Positions 1-5,180 of a stretch of DNA of 5,180 nt are shown in pieces. How positions within the stretch are numbered: position 1 is the first letter of the stretch; each line of letters starts with the position of its first letter. The notes beneath the pieces were generated by a model. The model was not told where the DNA came from. It saw only the letters and a program-made list of their open reading frames with translations, and did no database searches. Location: positions 1 through 5,180 of the forward strand of contig JAFACO010000187.1 of the NCBI GenBank assembly GCA_023425485.1, read 5' to 3'. The stretch comes from Bacillota bacterium (GTDB lineage Bacteria > Bacillota > Clostridia > Lachnospirales > Lachnospiraceae). A program made the translations under genes and the position numbers.

Positions 1-443
1 CTGGATTTCTTGAGATTATCTTCTTCAGAATTTGTTCCATCAAAGCAGTTGCAGGCATCACCTTCAAATATTCTGCCCACTACTTTCATTTTAACGATAG
101 AATATACCTTACGCCCAATTTGATGAAAGAATTCGGACCAATTTTTTGCATCCTCCAAAGTTCTAGAAGTATATAAGCAACTCATTCTAGAGGGGTAAAA
201 AGGATACTCTTTACGACGAACTTGTTCAAGTGCAAGCTCACGGAAGGTAACAGACGTCCATTTATTCAAATCTAATTTAATAAAATCTGCTAAATCACTT
301 TGTGGGTTTTCGCCATCCAATATTTTTTTACAGGTCATAACCCTATTGTAAACTCCGTTATGATGTTTCTCATTAAATACAATTTTTTGACCTAAAATCA
401 TCGGTTTCTCTGTTACAACGTGATATACATATATTTCATTCAT
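1..443 (-). CDS. DUF2441-type protein, C-terminus cut off by the window edge
   Basis: My translation from the ATG at 443 gives 147 open codons running off the left edge, so the C-terminus is missing. The start is well supported: GTAAGGAG lies about 8 bases upstream. The protein begins MNEIYVYHVVTEKPMILGQ and contains YPSRMSCLYTSRTLEDAKNW (residues 83-102), then a predicted strand around VYSIVKMKV (113-121) and GRIFEGDACNCFDG (123-136). From memory this matches the DUF2441 family of uncharacterised Firmicute and Bacteroides proteins; I could not search for it. There is no signal peptide or membrane segment, so it is probably cytoplasmic. Function is unknown. The order of a His near the N-terminus (H8), a G-Q turn, then a Tyr-Thr strand leading into an alanine-containing helix and a following beta strand recalls Arr-type ADP-ribosyltransferases; that is inference only. 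It is divergent from the lipoprotein gene at 754 and shows no sign of decay in the visible part. Confidence 0.8.
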   Translation of the reverse strand, partial: MNEIYVYHVVTEKPMILGQKIVFNEKHHNGVYNRVMTCKKILDGENPQSDLADFIKLDLNKWTSVTFRELALEQVRRKEYPFYPSRMSCLYTSRTLEDAKNWSEFFHQIGRKVYSIVKMKVVGRIFEGDACNCFDGTNSEEDNLKKS

Positions 444-753
444 AGTAATTATCTCCTTACAAATAATATGTTGAGCATAAAGAAGGTGAAAATAATTGAG
501 TGCAATTCCATAATTACATCAATATGAGAATATAGTAAATAAAATAAATGATAGATTTCAACCTCAAAAACGAGTAGAAGAAACGATAAGTGAATGGAAT
601 TATCAAAAGGAATAGAAGTTTTATCTTCATAATCTGGAACACTGGCTCTGTGTGTCTCGTCTATTAAGTACAAGAGAATATTACATGTAGAATCGATAGG
701 AGTTTTTTCACCATATTTAAAAATAGTTTTTAGATTATAAAGAGGAGGTAATT
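444..753. other. Divergent spacer with an unassigned 100-codon open frame
   Basis: This 310-base AT-rich stretch separates the divergent DUF2441 and lipoprotein genes. On the minus strand, the frame from 751 to the TAA at 449-451 has no internal stop for 100 codons, and that TAA sits just after the AAGG of the DUF2441 ribosome binding site. It has no ATG or GTG start. The only usable codon is a TTG at 673 with no purine-rich site before it, giving 74 residues. The upper part reads as hydrophilic protein (KYGEKTPIDSTCN, then DETHRASVPDYEDKTSIPFD); the lower part is hydrophobic and less protein-like. It may be the tail of a decayed gene or chance. On the plus strand, TAGAAT (688-693) with a poor TTAAGT (664-669) is a weak promoter candidate for the lipoprotein gene. 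No RNA gene or repeat is visible. Confidence 0.4.
532..561 (-). promoter_or_regulatory. Weak candidate promoter for the DUF2441 gene
   Basis: Read on the minus strand, TTGAAA (561-556) is followed after 18 bases by TACTAT (537-532). These match the sigma-A consensus hexamers at 5 of 6 and 4 of 6 positions. A transcript starting near 525 would have a leader of about 80 bases before the ATG at 443. In AT-rich DNA such matches are common by chance, so this is only a candidate. Confidence 0.22.
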
Positions 754-1638
754 ATGAAGAAGATAGTACTGATGCTGGTAGTAATGTTAATCATAGCAAT
801 ATCAGCTTTTGGATGCGGAATTCCCGTGACGGAGAATGGGGTCTCATCCGGCGATACTGCTGATATTGGTAACAATGATACAACGAGTGATACTATTATA
901 GAAAATAAAGTTTCAGACGAAGGAAACATAGATTCAGGATCAACGGATCAAGTAGACCAATCTGTTGTTGAATTTCAAGCAGAGGTTATATCAGTGGAGA
1001 ATGGTTCCTTGTTAGTAGCGAGTGATCCAGAGAGTAACGAGTATAAGTCCTCGGATCGGATGCATGTAAACACTATAGATGCTGTAATAACAAACAAAGA
1101 AGGTAAGGAAATTACCCTGGAGGATTTAGAGCCAGCGGATGTTCTTACAATAACTTATAATGGTTTAATTTTAGAATCTTATCCAGCACAAATTAGTGCA
1201 TCAAAAATTGAAGTAATAGACCATAAGGCATTGATTGATGGATATCTTGCACTTATTGATGACCTTTACCAAGAGGATCCGGGTTTAAACGGAGATATTA
1301 AAATGATTGCACTTGATACGACGGGATGGACTGACCTTACAGAGATAGAAAAAGAAATTGTTTTTACAAGTGTGAAGGAAGCCTACGGATATGAAGTAGT
1401 AGAAGGAACCTTTGAGGAACTTTCAGACCAGGGACTTATTGATAAGGAAAATTTATATTTTCCCGAAGGAATTCATATCGTTATTTCTGACGTAAAATAT
1501 GAGGAAGAAAAGAGTGAGATTACTTGTTCTATTAAAAAGTGGAGGAGCGGCAAAGGAGCTATCGGAGCAGATGATGTAACGGCAATACTTGAAGATGGAA
1601 CATGGAAGATTACCAAAGAAGGAATGTGGATTAGCTAA
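754..1638 (+). CDS. Secreted lipoprotein with DUF3221/YobA-like domain and unknown C-terminal domain
   Basis: The 294-residue protein begins with a lipoprotein signal: KK, a hydrophobic stretch (residues 4-19) and the lipobox SAFGC, so C21 would be lipid-modified after signal peptidase II cleavage and the protein anchored on the outer face of the membrane. The start is firm, with AGAGGAGGT ending four bases before the ATG. Residues 22-71 are an acidic Asp/Ser/Thr/Gly-rich linker. Residues 72-155 resemble the small beta-rich DUF3221 (YobA) domain: EFQAEVISVENGSLLV, then LEPADVLTITYNG and ILESYPAQISASKIEVI. Residues 160-294 form a second domain, with a helical start (IDGYLALIDDLYQED), EGTFEELSDQGLID and the ending KWRSGKGAIGADD to DGTWKITKEGMWIS. 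I believe similar C-terminal domains occur in other clostridial proteins but cannot name the family. No catalytic motif is evident; a ligand- or ion-sensing or structural role is possible. It appears to be a single-gene unit ending at the hairpin at 1688. Confidence 0.88.
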   Translation: MKKIVLMLVVMLIIAISAFGCGIPVTENGVSSGDTADIGNNDTTSDTIIENKVSDEGNIDSGSTDQVDQSVVEFQAEVISVENGSLLVASDPESNEYKSSDRMHVNTIDAVITNKEGKEITLEDLEPADVLTITYNGLILESYPAQISASKIEVIDHKALIDGYLALIDDLYQEDPGLNGDIKMIALDTTGWTDLTEIEKEIVFTSVKEAYGYEVVEGTFEELSDQGLIDKENLYFPEGIHIVISDVKYEEEKSEITCSIKKWRSGKGAIGADDVTAILEDGTWKITKEGMWIS

Positions 1639-1687
1639 ACGAGTATACTTGTATTTAAGCCTGTAAAGTGCTGTTGCATATCGAACT

Positions 1688-1730
1688 ATAGAGAAAAAGT
1701 GAGGAAGCTAATATCCTCACTTTTCTCTAT
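1688..1730. terminator. Probable bidirectional terminator between convergent genes
   Basis: A long inverted repeat has left arm 1688-1705 and right arm 1714-1730, with an 8-base loop (AGCTAATA). The arms pair throughout except for one extra A in the left arm (five A against four T). It lies 49 bases after the lipoprotein stop and 33 bases beyond the permease stop, between genes that converge. There is no separate T-run after the stem. Instead the 3' side of the hairpin is itself U-rich in both directions (CTTTTCTCTAT on plus, CTTTTTCTCTAT on minus). Position and stem length support termination in both directions; the missing clean T-tract lowers certainty. Confidence 0.7.
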
Positions 1731-1763
1731 ATATGCTTTACAACAATCTAAGACTAAACCATT

Positions 1764-2888
1764 TTAAAACAAGATATAAAATAAGCATAGGACCATTAGA
1801 AAAACGAGATTGTATAGCGTAAACTCAATTAAGTACTTTCTGGTATTAGCACCTTCTGAACGGGAATACAGTTTAAAGGAGATTAAGCTGGCAAGGGAGG
1901 CAATCAAAGTTCCAAGCCCACCCAGGTCAGTTCCAAGAATTAGGGCTTTATAGTCCTGTGTAAATGACGATAATAATACCGCTGCTGGTACATTACTGAT
2001 AACTTGACTGGATATAATGGAGATGGGGAAAGTCCTATCTGCTAATATATGTACTAAAGTATCTTTTATAAAGGGAATGGACCCAATATTACCAACAAAT
2101 AAAAAGAAACATACAAAGGTAAGCAATAAAGAGTAATCAATTTCTAAAAATATCTTTCGATTGAAAAGAAGCATCATTGCAACAATAACGACAAACAATA
2201 GTCTATAATCGAGCCAATGTAATACACAAGCAATACATAGGAGAAAAAGCAGGCAATACATCAGGATTAGCTTCATCTTGTTTTTATCAATGGTAACATC
2301 CTCCGGCACATTTAACTTCAGAGGCTCTTTTTTTATAAATAGAATAGAAAGAAGGAGTAAGACAAGGGAAGCTATAGTATAAGGGGCTGTAATAGCTATA
2401 AACCTATGTAAGGGTATCTGATAAAAGGAGTACAAATATAAGTTCTGAGGATTACCCACAGGAGTCAACATACTGCCAAGATTGGCTGCTATTGTCTGTA
2501 ACACCACAACTTTAATAGTATATTTTTCTTGGCCGGCTAGTTTAAGAACCATGATTGCAAATGGAACAAAGGTTATTAATGCAACGTCATTTGTAATCCA
2601 CATGGAGGTGGCAAAACAAAGAAGGACAAGTACGAAACTAAGAGAGCGAGCACCTACTACTTTTTTCAATAGTCGATCAGAGAGATATAGAAAGATGCCA
2701 GTATGAGTTAGGCCAGCTACTACCGCCATGAGGCAAAAGAGCAAGGCTAATACCTTAAAATCCATATATTCGATGTAAACCAAAGAGGGAGGAACAAAAA
2801 ACATTGTAATAATAGCGGCAAGAGCAACAATGCAAAGTACTGCTTCCGCCTTCAGAAAAGACTTCCAACTAAATAAAATAGGTCTCAT
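1764..2888 (-). CDS. YbiR-like permease of the ion transporter (ArsB/CitM/SLC13-like) superfamily
   Basis: A 374-residue very hydrophobic protein with roughly 10-12 membrane segments, starting near residues 13-33 and ending at 353-374. Diagnostic motifs are MWITNDVALITFVPF (96-110), NLGSMLTPVGNPQN (136-149) and SQVISNVPAAVLL (294-306), followed by GTDLGGLGTLIASLASLISF (319-338). The two inverted half-repeats, each with a conserved Asn-containing re-entrant hairpin (GNPQN and SNVPA), are typical of the superfamily that moves anions such as citrate, dicarboxylates or arsenite. Motifs and length agree closely with E. coli YbiR as I recall it (TNDVAL, LTPIGNPQN, SQVISNVP; about 372 residues), an uncharacterised putative transporter. 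The substrate is therefore unknown, and orthology is inferred, so no symbol is assigned. The ATG at 2888 is preceded by AAAGGAT at a spacing of about 8. The gene is intact, appears monocistronic, is convergent with the lipoprotein gene and divergent from purC. Confidence 0.9.
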   Translation of the reverse strand: MRPILFSWKSFLKAEAVLCIVALAAIITMFFVPPSLVYIEYMDFKVLALLFCLMAVVAGLTHTGIFLYLSDRLLKKVVGARSLSFVLVLLCFATSMWITNDVALITFVPFAIMVLKLAGQEKYTIKVVVLQTIAANLGSMLTPVGNPQNLYLYSFYQIPLHRFIAITAPYTIASLVLLLLSILFIKKEPLKLNVPEDVTIDKNKMKLILMYCLLFLLCIACVLHWLDYRLLFVVIVAMMLLFNRKIFLEIDYSLLLTFVCFFLFVGNIGSIPFIKDTLVHILADRTFPISIISSQVISNVPAAVLLSSFTQDYKALILGTDLGGLGTLIASLASLISFKLYSRSEGANTRKYLIEFTLYNLVFLMVLCLFYILF

Positions 2889-3113
2889 TTTATAGTATCC
2901 TTTGAGTCGTTTTGTAATATTTAAACTATGAATATAAAGTAGTTGCTTATCCTATAGTGAAAAAATCCAGATAAAATTGTAACTCAATTAGGAAAGAAAA
3001 TCAATGTGTCTTATAATGAAATTTATGTCAAAAATCATTTATAATAATTCTTAATAAAGTTCATAAATGCCAGTAATATATGGGGTTTGAGCCATTTTTA
3101 AATGCATAAATAT

Positions 3114-3122
3114 TGATATAAA
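3114..3122 (+). promoter_or_regulatory. Candidate extended -10 promoter for purC
   Basis: TG-A-TATAAA matches an extended -10 element (TGnTATAAT) with one mismatch. No good -35 hexamer lies at the right distance, which extended -10 promoters can tolerate. Transcription would start near 3129 and give purC a leader of about 157 bases, covering the dyad and hairpins at 3143-3227. The perfect TATAAT at 3040-3045 is a rival and would give a leader of about 235 bases. Confidence 0.3.
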
Positions 3123-3142
3123 ATGACAAGAATACAATTGAT

Positions 3143-3166
3143 AATTTTGTGCATGTATACAAATTT
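3143..3166. repeat. Inverted repeat, possible operator upstream of purC
   Basis: AATTTTGT (3143-3150) and ACAAATTT (3159-3166) are inverted copies with one mismatch, separated by 8 bases (GCATGTAT). The geometry suits a dimeric DNA-binding protein, and the position just after the candidate -10 would suit a repressor. It does not resemble the Bacillus PurBox (CCGAAC-type half sites) or the E. coli PurR site. AT-rich DNA gives such dyads by chance fairly often. Confidence 0.25.
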
Positions 3167-3227
3167 CCACCCGAGGGAACGAAACCACAAAATAACTATT
3201 GCGGTTTTAAATCTTTAAAGCTAAGAT
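3165..3227 (+). promoter_or_regulatory. Possible structured 5' leader of purC (three hairpins)
   Basis: Three small stems follow one another: TTCC/GGAA (3165-3168 with 3176-3179, 7-base loop), GAAACC/GGTTTT (3181-3186 with 3203-3208, one G-U pair, 16-base loop) and ATCTT/AAGAT (3211-3215 with 3223-3227, 7-base loop). Local GC content rises here (CCACCCGAGGGAACGAAACC). Each stem is short, and I cannot match the stretch to the ZTP, guanine, PRPP or tetrahydrofolate riboswitch consensus, and no terminator hairpin follows. It may be a regulatory leader, or it may be chance. Confidence 0.25.
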
Positions 3228-3263
3228 GTAAGGGTAATGCAAGACCAAAAGAATATTCGATAG

Positions 3264-3276
3264 AAAAGGATAGGTG
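3264..3276 (+). promoter_or_regulatory. Ribosome binding region of purC with ambiguous start choice
   Basis: AAAAGGATAGGTG contains two overlapping Shine-Dalgarno-like elements. AAAAGGA lies only 3 bases before the GTG at 3274 and 15 before the ATG at 3286. AGGTG (3272-3276) lies 9 bases before the ATG. The second pairing favours the ATG that homology also supports. Confidence 0.45.
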
Positions 3277-3285
3277 TCAGCTGCA

Positions 3286-3993
3286 ATGAATAAATTAGAC
3301 ATGCTCTATGAAGGAAAAGCAAAAAAGGTATACATAACAGATGTGGAAGATGTTTATATTGTAGATTATAAGGATGATGCTACTGCTTTTAACGGATTAA
3401 AAAAAGGAACAATTCTTGGAAAAGGCGTTGTTAATAATAAAATGTCAAATCATATCTTCCGTATCTTAGAGAAGGAAGGCGTACCTACTCATTATGTTGA
3501 TGAGCTAAGTGAACGTGAAACAGCTGTTAAGAAGGTTGAAATTGTACCACTTGAAGTTATTATACGTAATATTTCTGCTGGCAGCTTTTCTAAAAAGCTA
3601 GGCATGGAAGAAGGTATTCGTTTAAAAGCACCTACACTTGAATTCTCCTATAAGGATGATGCGTTGGGTGATCCAATGATTAACGATTATTATGCAATTG
3701 CGATGGGTATTGCAACAAGAGAAGAGATTGATCGTATTACTGAGTTAGTATTTAAAGTGAATGAAGTACTTTGCAAGTATTTTGCAAGTGTTGGTATAGA
3801 GTTAGTAGATTTTAAAGTTGAATTTGGCAGACATCATGGTGAAATCATTCTTGCAGATGAAATCTCACCGGATACCTGTAGATTATGGGATATAACTACA
3901 CATGACAAGCTGGATAAAGATCGTTTCCGCAGAGATCTTGGAAATGTTGAAGATGCTTATAAGGAAGTTTTTAAACGTTTAGGAATTCAGTAG
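3286..3993 (+). CDS. purC: Phosphoribosylaminoimidazole-succinocarboxamide synthase (SAICAR synthetase)
   Basis: PurC joins aspartate to CAIR using ATP, giving SAICAR in cytoplasmic de novo purine synthesis. The 235-residue product has the expected bacterial single-domain length. It shows the N-terminal ATP-site motif YEGKAKKVY (residues 8-16), the first family signature VPLEVIIRNISAGS (87-100), the second signature LVDFKVEFG (173-181) and ADEISPDTCRLWD (190-202), which includes acidic residues placed as in metal/ATP-binding sites of the family. No substitution or frameshift is seen. I chose the ATG at 3286 because family members normally begin just before K-L-x-x-L-YEGKAKK. An in-frame GTG at 3274 would add four residues (MSAA). 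Upstream AAAAGGA (3264-3270) is close for the GTG and rather far for the ATG, so the start is not fully settled. purF follows on the same strand after 226 bases. Confidence 0.97.
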   Translation: MNKLDMLYEGKAKKVYITDVEDVYIVDYKDDATAFNGLKKGTILGKGVVNNKMSNHIFRILEKEGVPTHYVDELSERETAVKKVEIVPLEVIIRNISAGSFSKKLGMEEGIRLKAPTLEFSYKDDALGDPMINDYYAIAMGIATREEIDRITELVFKVNEVLCKYFASVGIELVDFKVEFGRHHGEIILADEISPDTCRLWDITTHDKLDKDRFRRDLGNVEDAYKEVFKRLGIQ

Positions 3994-4219
3994 AAAGCCA
4001 AGCAGCAAAAGAAGTCCTTGAATATAAGCAAAAGGCTTCCGAAACAAGTGTGGTTTTTAGTAAGATAACCCTGTGCTTGAAGAGGCTGTTCGTAATTGAA
4101 CAGCCTTATACTTTTTTAAAAGACACATTGGAAAGAAGCTGTGTTAATGCTCTGAAAGTTGCGCAAATGGTACCTGATAGGACTAGAGGGTTTGATTAGA
4201 ACGAGAGGATGATAAGCAC
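3994..4219 (+). other. purC-purF spacer
   Basis: The spacer holds no gene. Near its left end, GAAGTCCTT (4011-4019) can pair with AAGGCTTC (4032-4039) with one bulged T. This is a modest hairpin without a T-run, followed by the stronger terminator hairpin at 4083. From 4118 to 4219 I found no convincing promoter, although one is expected if the terminator is efficient. purF has AGAGGA (4204-4209) about 10 bases before its ATG. Confidence 0.5.
4083..4117 (+). terminator. Intrinsic terminator between purC and purF
   Basis: AGGCTGTTC (4083-4091) and GAACAGCCT (4098-4106) form a perfect 9-base-pair stem with a 6-base loop (GTAATT). A run of six T (4112-4117) follows after a 5-base gap. It sits 90 bases after the purC stop and 103 bases before the purF start. 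The gap before the T-run may make termination incomplete. It implies that purF has its own promoter or depends on read-through, so it could be an attenuator. Confidence 0.78.
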
Positions 4220-5180
4220 ATGGACATGGAGAATAGTAGCTTTACTCCGGATGGACTGCATGAAGAATGTGGTGTGTTTGGTATATATGATCTGGACGGT
4301 AATGATGTTGCAACGACAATTTATTATGGATTATTTGCACTTCAGCATAGAGGACAAGAAAGCTGTGGTATGGCGGTAAGTGATACCGCTGGACCTAAAG
4401 GTGTCGTGAAAGCTTGGAAGGGTATGGGGTTAGTTAGTGAAGTGTTCACACCTGAGCATTTAGAACCTCTGAAAGGTAATATTGGTGTTGGTCATGTTCG
4501 TTACTCCACTGCAGGAGGAAGCAATATTAATAATACACAGCCTTTGGTGCTTAATTACATCAAGGGTACTCTTGCGTTGGCACATAACGGCAATTTAGTA
4601 AATACTCCACAGCTTAAGAGGGAACTGGAGTATACTGGCGCAATCTTTCAGACAACAATAGATACAGAAGTTATTGCTTACCATATCGCACGTGAGCGAT
4701 TAAATAGCAAGTCTGCGGAAGAAGCTGTAGCTAGAGCAATGGATAAGCTTAGCGGAGCCTATTCTTTGGTAATTATGAGTCCTAGAAAATTAATTGGAGC
4801 AAGAGATCCCTTAGGATTTCATCCACTGGTCATCGGTAAGCGAAAAAATGCCTATATTTTAGCTTCAGAGACAGCTGCGCTTCATGCTGCTGATGCTGAA
4901 TTTGTACGTGATGTATTGCCAGGTGAGGTAGTTATGATTAACGCAGACGGAATACATTCTGATACTTCAAGATGTGGAGTAAAGGTTGCAAAATGTATTT
5001 TTGAATATATTTATTTTGCGAGACCGGATACCCGGTTTGATGGTATCAGTGTTTATAATTCAAGAATTATGGCTGGAAGAATTCTTGCCCAGACACATCC
5101 AATTGAAGCGGATGTAGTTGTAGGGGTTCCTGACTCGGGCAACGCAGCTGCACTAGGGTATGCACTTGAGTCTGGTATTC
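4220..5180 (+). CDS. purF: Amidophosphoribosyltransferase (glutamine PRPP amidotransferase), C-terminus cut off
   Basis: My translation from the ATG at 4220 gives 320 open codons to the right edge, about two thirds of a usual PurF. The enzyme makes 5-phosphoribosylamine from PRPP and glutamine, the first committed purine step. ECGVFGIY places the glutaminase nucleophile at C17, behind a 16-residue leader. Bacillus-type PurF carries a similar propeptide that is removed to expose the N-terminal Cys. Other Ntn-glutaminase motifs are ALQHRGQES (40-48), GVGHVRYST (89-97), LAHNGN (120-125, oxyanion hole), IDTEVI (147-152) and ARDPLGFHPL (194-203). C259 in KCIFEYIYFARPD corresponds to the first 4Fe-4S cysteine of the Bacillus enzyme, suggesting an oxygen-sensitive cluster. 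VVVGVPDSGNAAALGYA (299-315) starts the phosphoribosyltransferase domain. The PRPP loop and remaining cluster cysteines lie beyond the window. Upstream AGAGGA is about 10 bases from the ATG. A second in-frame ATG (4226) is possible but less likely. Confidence 0.97.
   Translation, partial: MDMENSSFTPDGLHEECGVFGIYDLDGNDVATTIYYGLFALQHRGQESCGMAVSDTAGPKGVVKAWKGMGLVSEVFTPEHLEPLKGNIGVGHVRYSTAGGSNINNTQPLVLNYIKGTLALAHNGNLVNTPQLKRELEYTGAIFQTTIDTEVIAYHIARERLNSKSAEEAVARAMDKLSGAYSLVIMSPRKLIGARDPLGFHPLVIGKRKNAYILASETAALHAADAEFVRDVLPGEVVMINADGIHSDTSRCGVKVAKCIFEYIYFARPDTRFDGISVYNSRIMAGRILAQTHPIEADVVVGVPDSGNAAALGYALESGI

Larger units (their letters stand above)
2889..3285. other. Divergent regulatory region between the permease gene and purC
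   Basis: This 397-base stretch is very AT-rich up to about 3160 and contains no convincing gene. It must hold promoters for both the permease (minus) and purC (plus). Plus-strand candidates are perfect TATAAT hexamers at 3012-3017 and 3040-3045 (the latter with ATGAAA 18 bases upstream) and the extended -10 at 3114-3122. For the permease I found no pair of hexamers good enough to mark. The right part (3143-3227) holds a dyad and three small hairpins listed separately. From about 3228 to the purC ribosome binding site I see nothing notable. Confidence 0.6.

Noticed and set aside
449..673. Minus-strand 74-residue protein starting at a TTG
   Set aside because: The TTG has no ribosome binding site, and the stop-free frame continues upstream to 751 without any better start. 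I therefore describe the whole open stretch as unassigned and do not call a gene.
735..929. 64-codon minus-strand open frame overlapping the start of the lipoprotein gene
   Set aside because: It is antisense to a well-supported gene with a strong ribosome binding site and signal peptide, has no convincing ribosome binding site of its own, and its low-complexity hydrophobic sequence mirrors the gene on the other strand.
2482..2706. 74-codon plus-strand open frame inside the permease gene
   Set aside because: It lies wholly antisense within a clear YbiR-like coding region and has no independent protein-like features.
3004..3054. Possible 16-codon leader peptide with AGGA about 10 bases upstream
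   Set aside because: It is too short, has no residue bias that would suggest an attenuator peptide, no terminator follows it, and it lies in highly AT-rich DNA.
3040..3110. Purine (guanine) riboswitch-like bases, AATATATGGGGTTTGAGCC
   Set aside because: The part resembling ATATGG is present, but the obligatory TCTACC joining segment and the second kissing-loop stem are absent, so the three-way junction cannot form.
3165..3285. ZTP riboswitch or Bacillus-type PurBox ahead of purC
   Set aside because: The conserved ZTP 3' element (CCGCCTGGGC) is not present, and no pair of inverted CCGAAC-type half sites at the usual spacing was found.

Overview
The window looks like chromosomal DNA from a low-GC Firmicute, most likely a Clostridia or Lachnospiraceae-type anaerobe. 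This rests on AT-rich spacers, AGGAGG-type ribosome binding sites, a DUF3221-type lipoprotein, and PurC and PurF sequences of the Bacillus/Clostridium type. The genus assignment is inference; no rRNA or other marker is present.

Layout, left to right. A minus-strand gene for a DUF2441-type protein is cut by the left edge (1-443). A 310-base spacer follows; it holds an unexplained 100-codon stop-free frame on the minus strand. Next is a plus-strand lipoprotein gene (754-1638) with an N-terminal DUF3221/YobA-like domain and a C-terminal domain of unknown function. A long hairpin at 1688-1730 separates it from a convergent minus-strand gene (1764-2888) for an ion-transporter-superfamily permease that closely resembles Escherichia coli YbiR. 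A divergent, AT-rich 397-base region (2889-3285) precedes purC (3286-3993), which is followed after 226 bases by purF (4220 onward, cut by the right edge).

purC and purF are the only genes with a clear joint role. PurF makes phosphoribosylamine from PRPP and glutamine (first committed step of purine synthesis), and PurC adds aspartate to CAIR to give SAICAR. Their order suggests the start of a de novo purine cluster continuing past the right edge. Two features are less routine. The purC leader carries a dyad and three small hairpins that match no riboswitch I could recognise. A convincing intrinsic terminator lies between purC and purF, so the two may not be expressed at equal levels.

The other three genes (DUF2441, lipoprotein, YbiR-like permease) have no evident functional link to each other or to purine synthesis. 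I see no CRISPR array, tRNA, rRNA, insertion sequence, phage gene or clear defence system. I do not find a convincing new multi-gene system; the best leads are the possible ADP-ribosyltransferase-like fold of the DUF2441 protein and the purC/purF non-coding segments.
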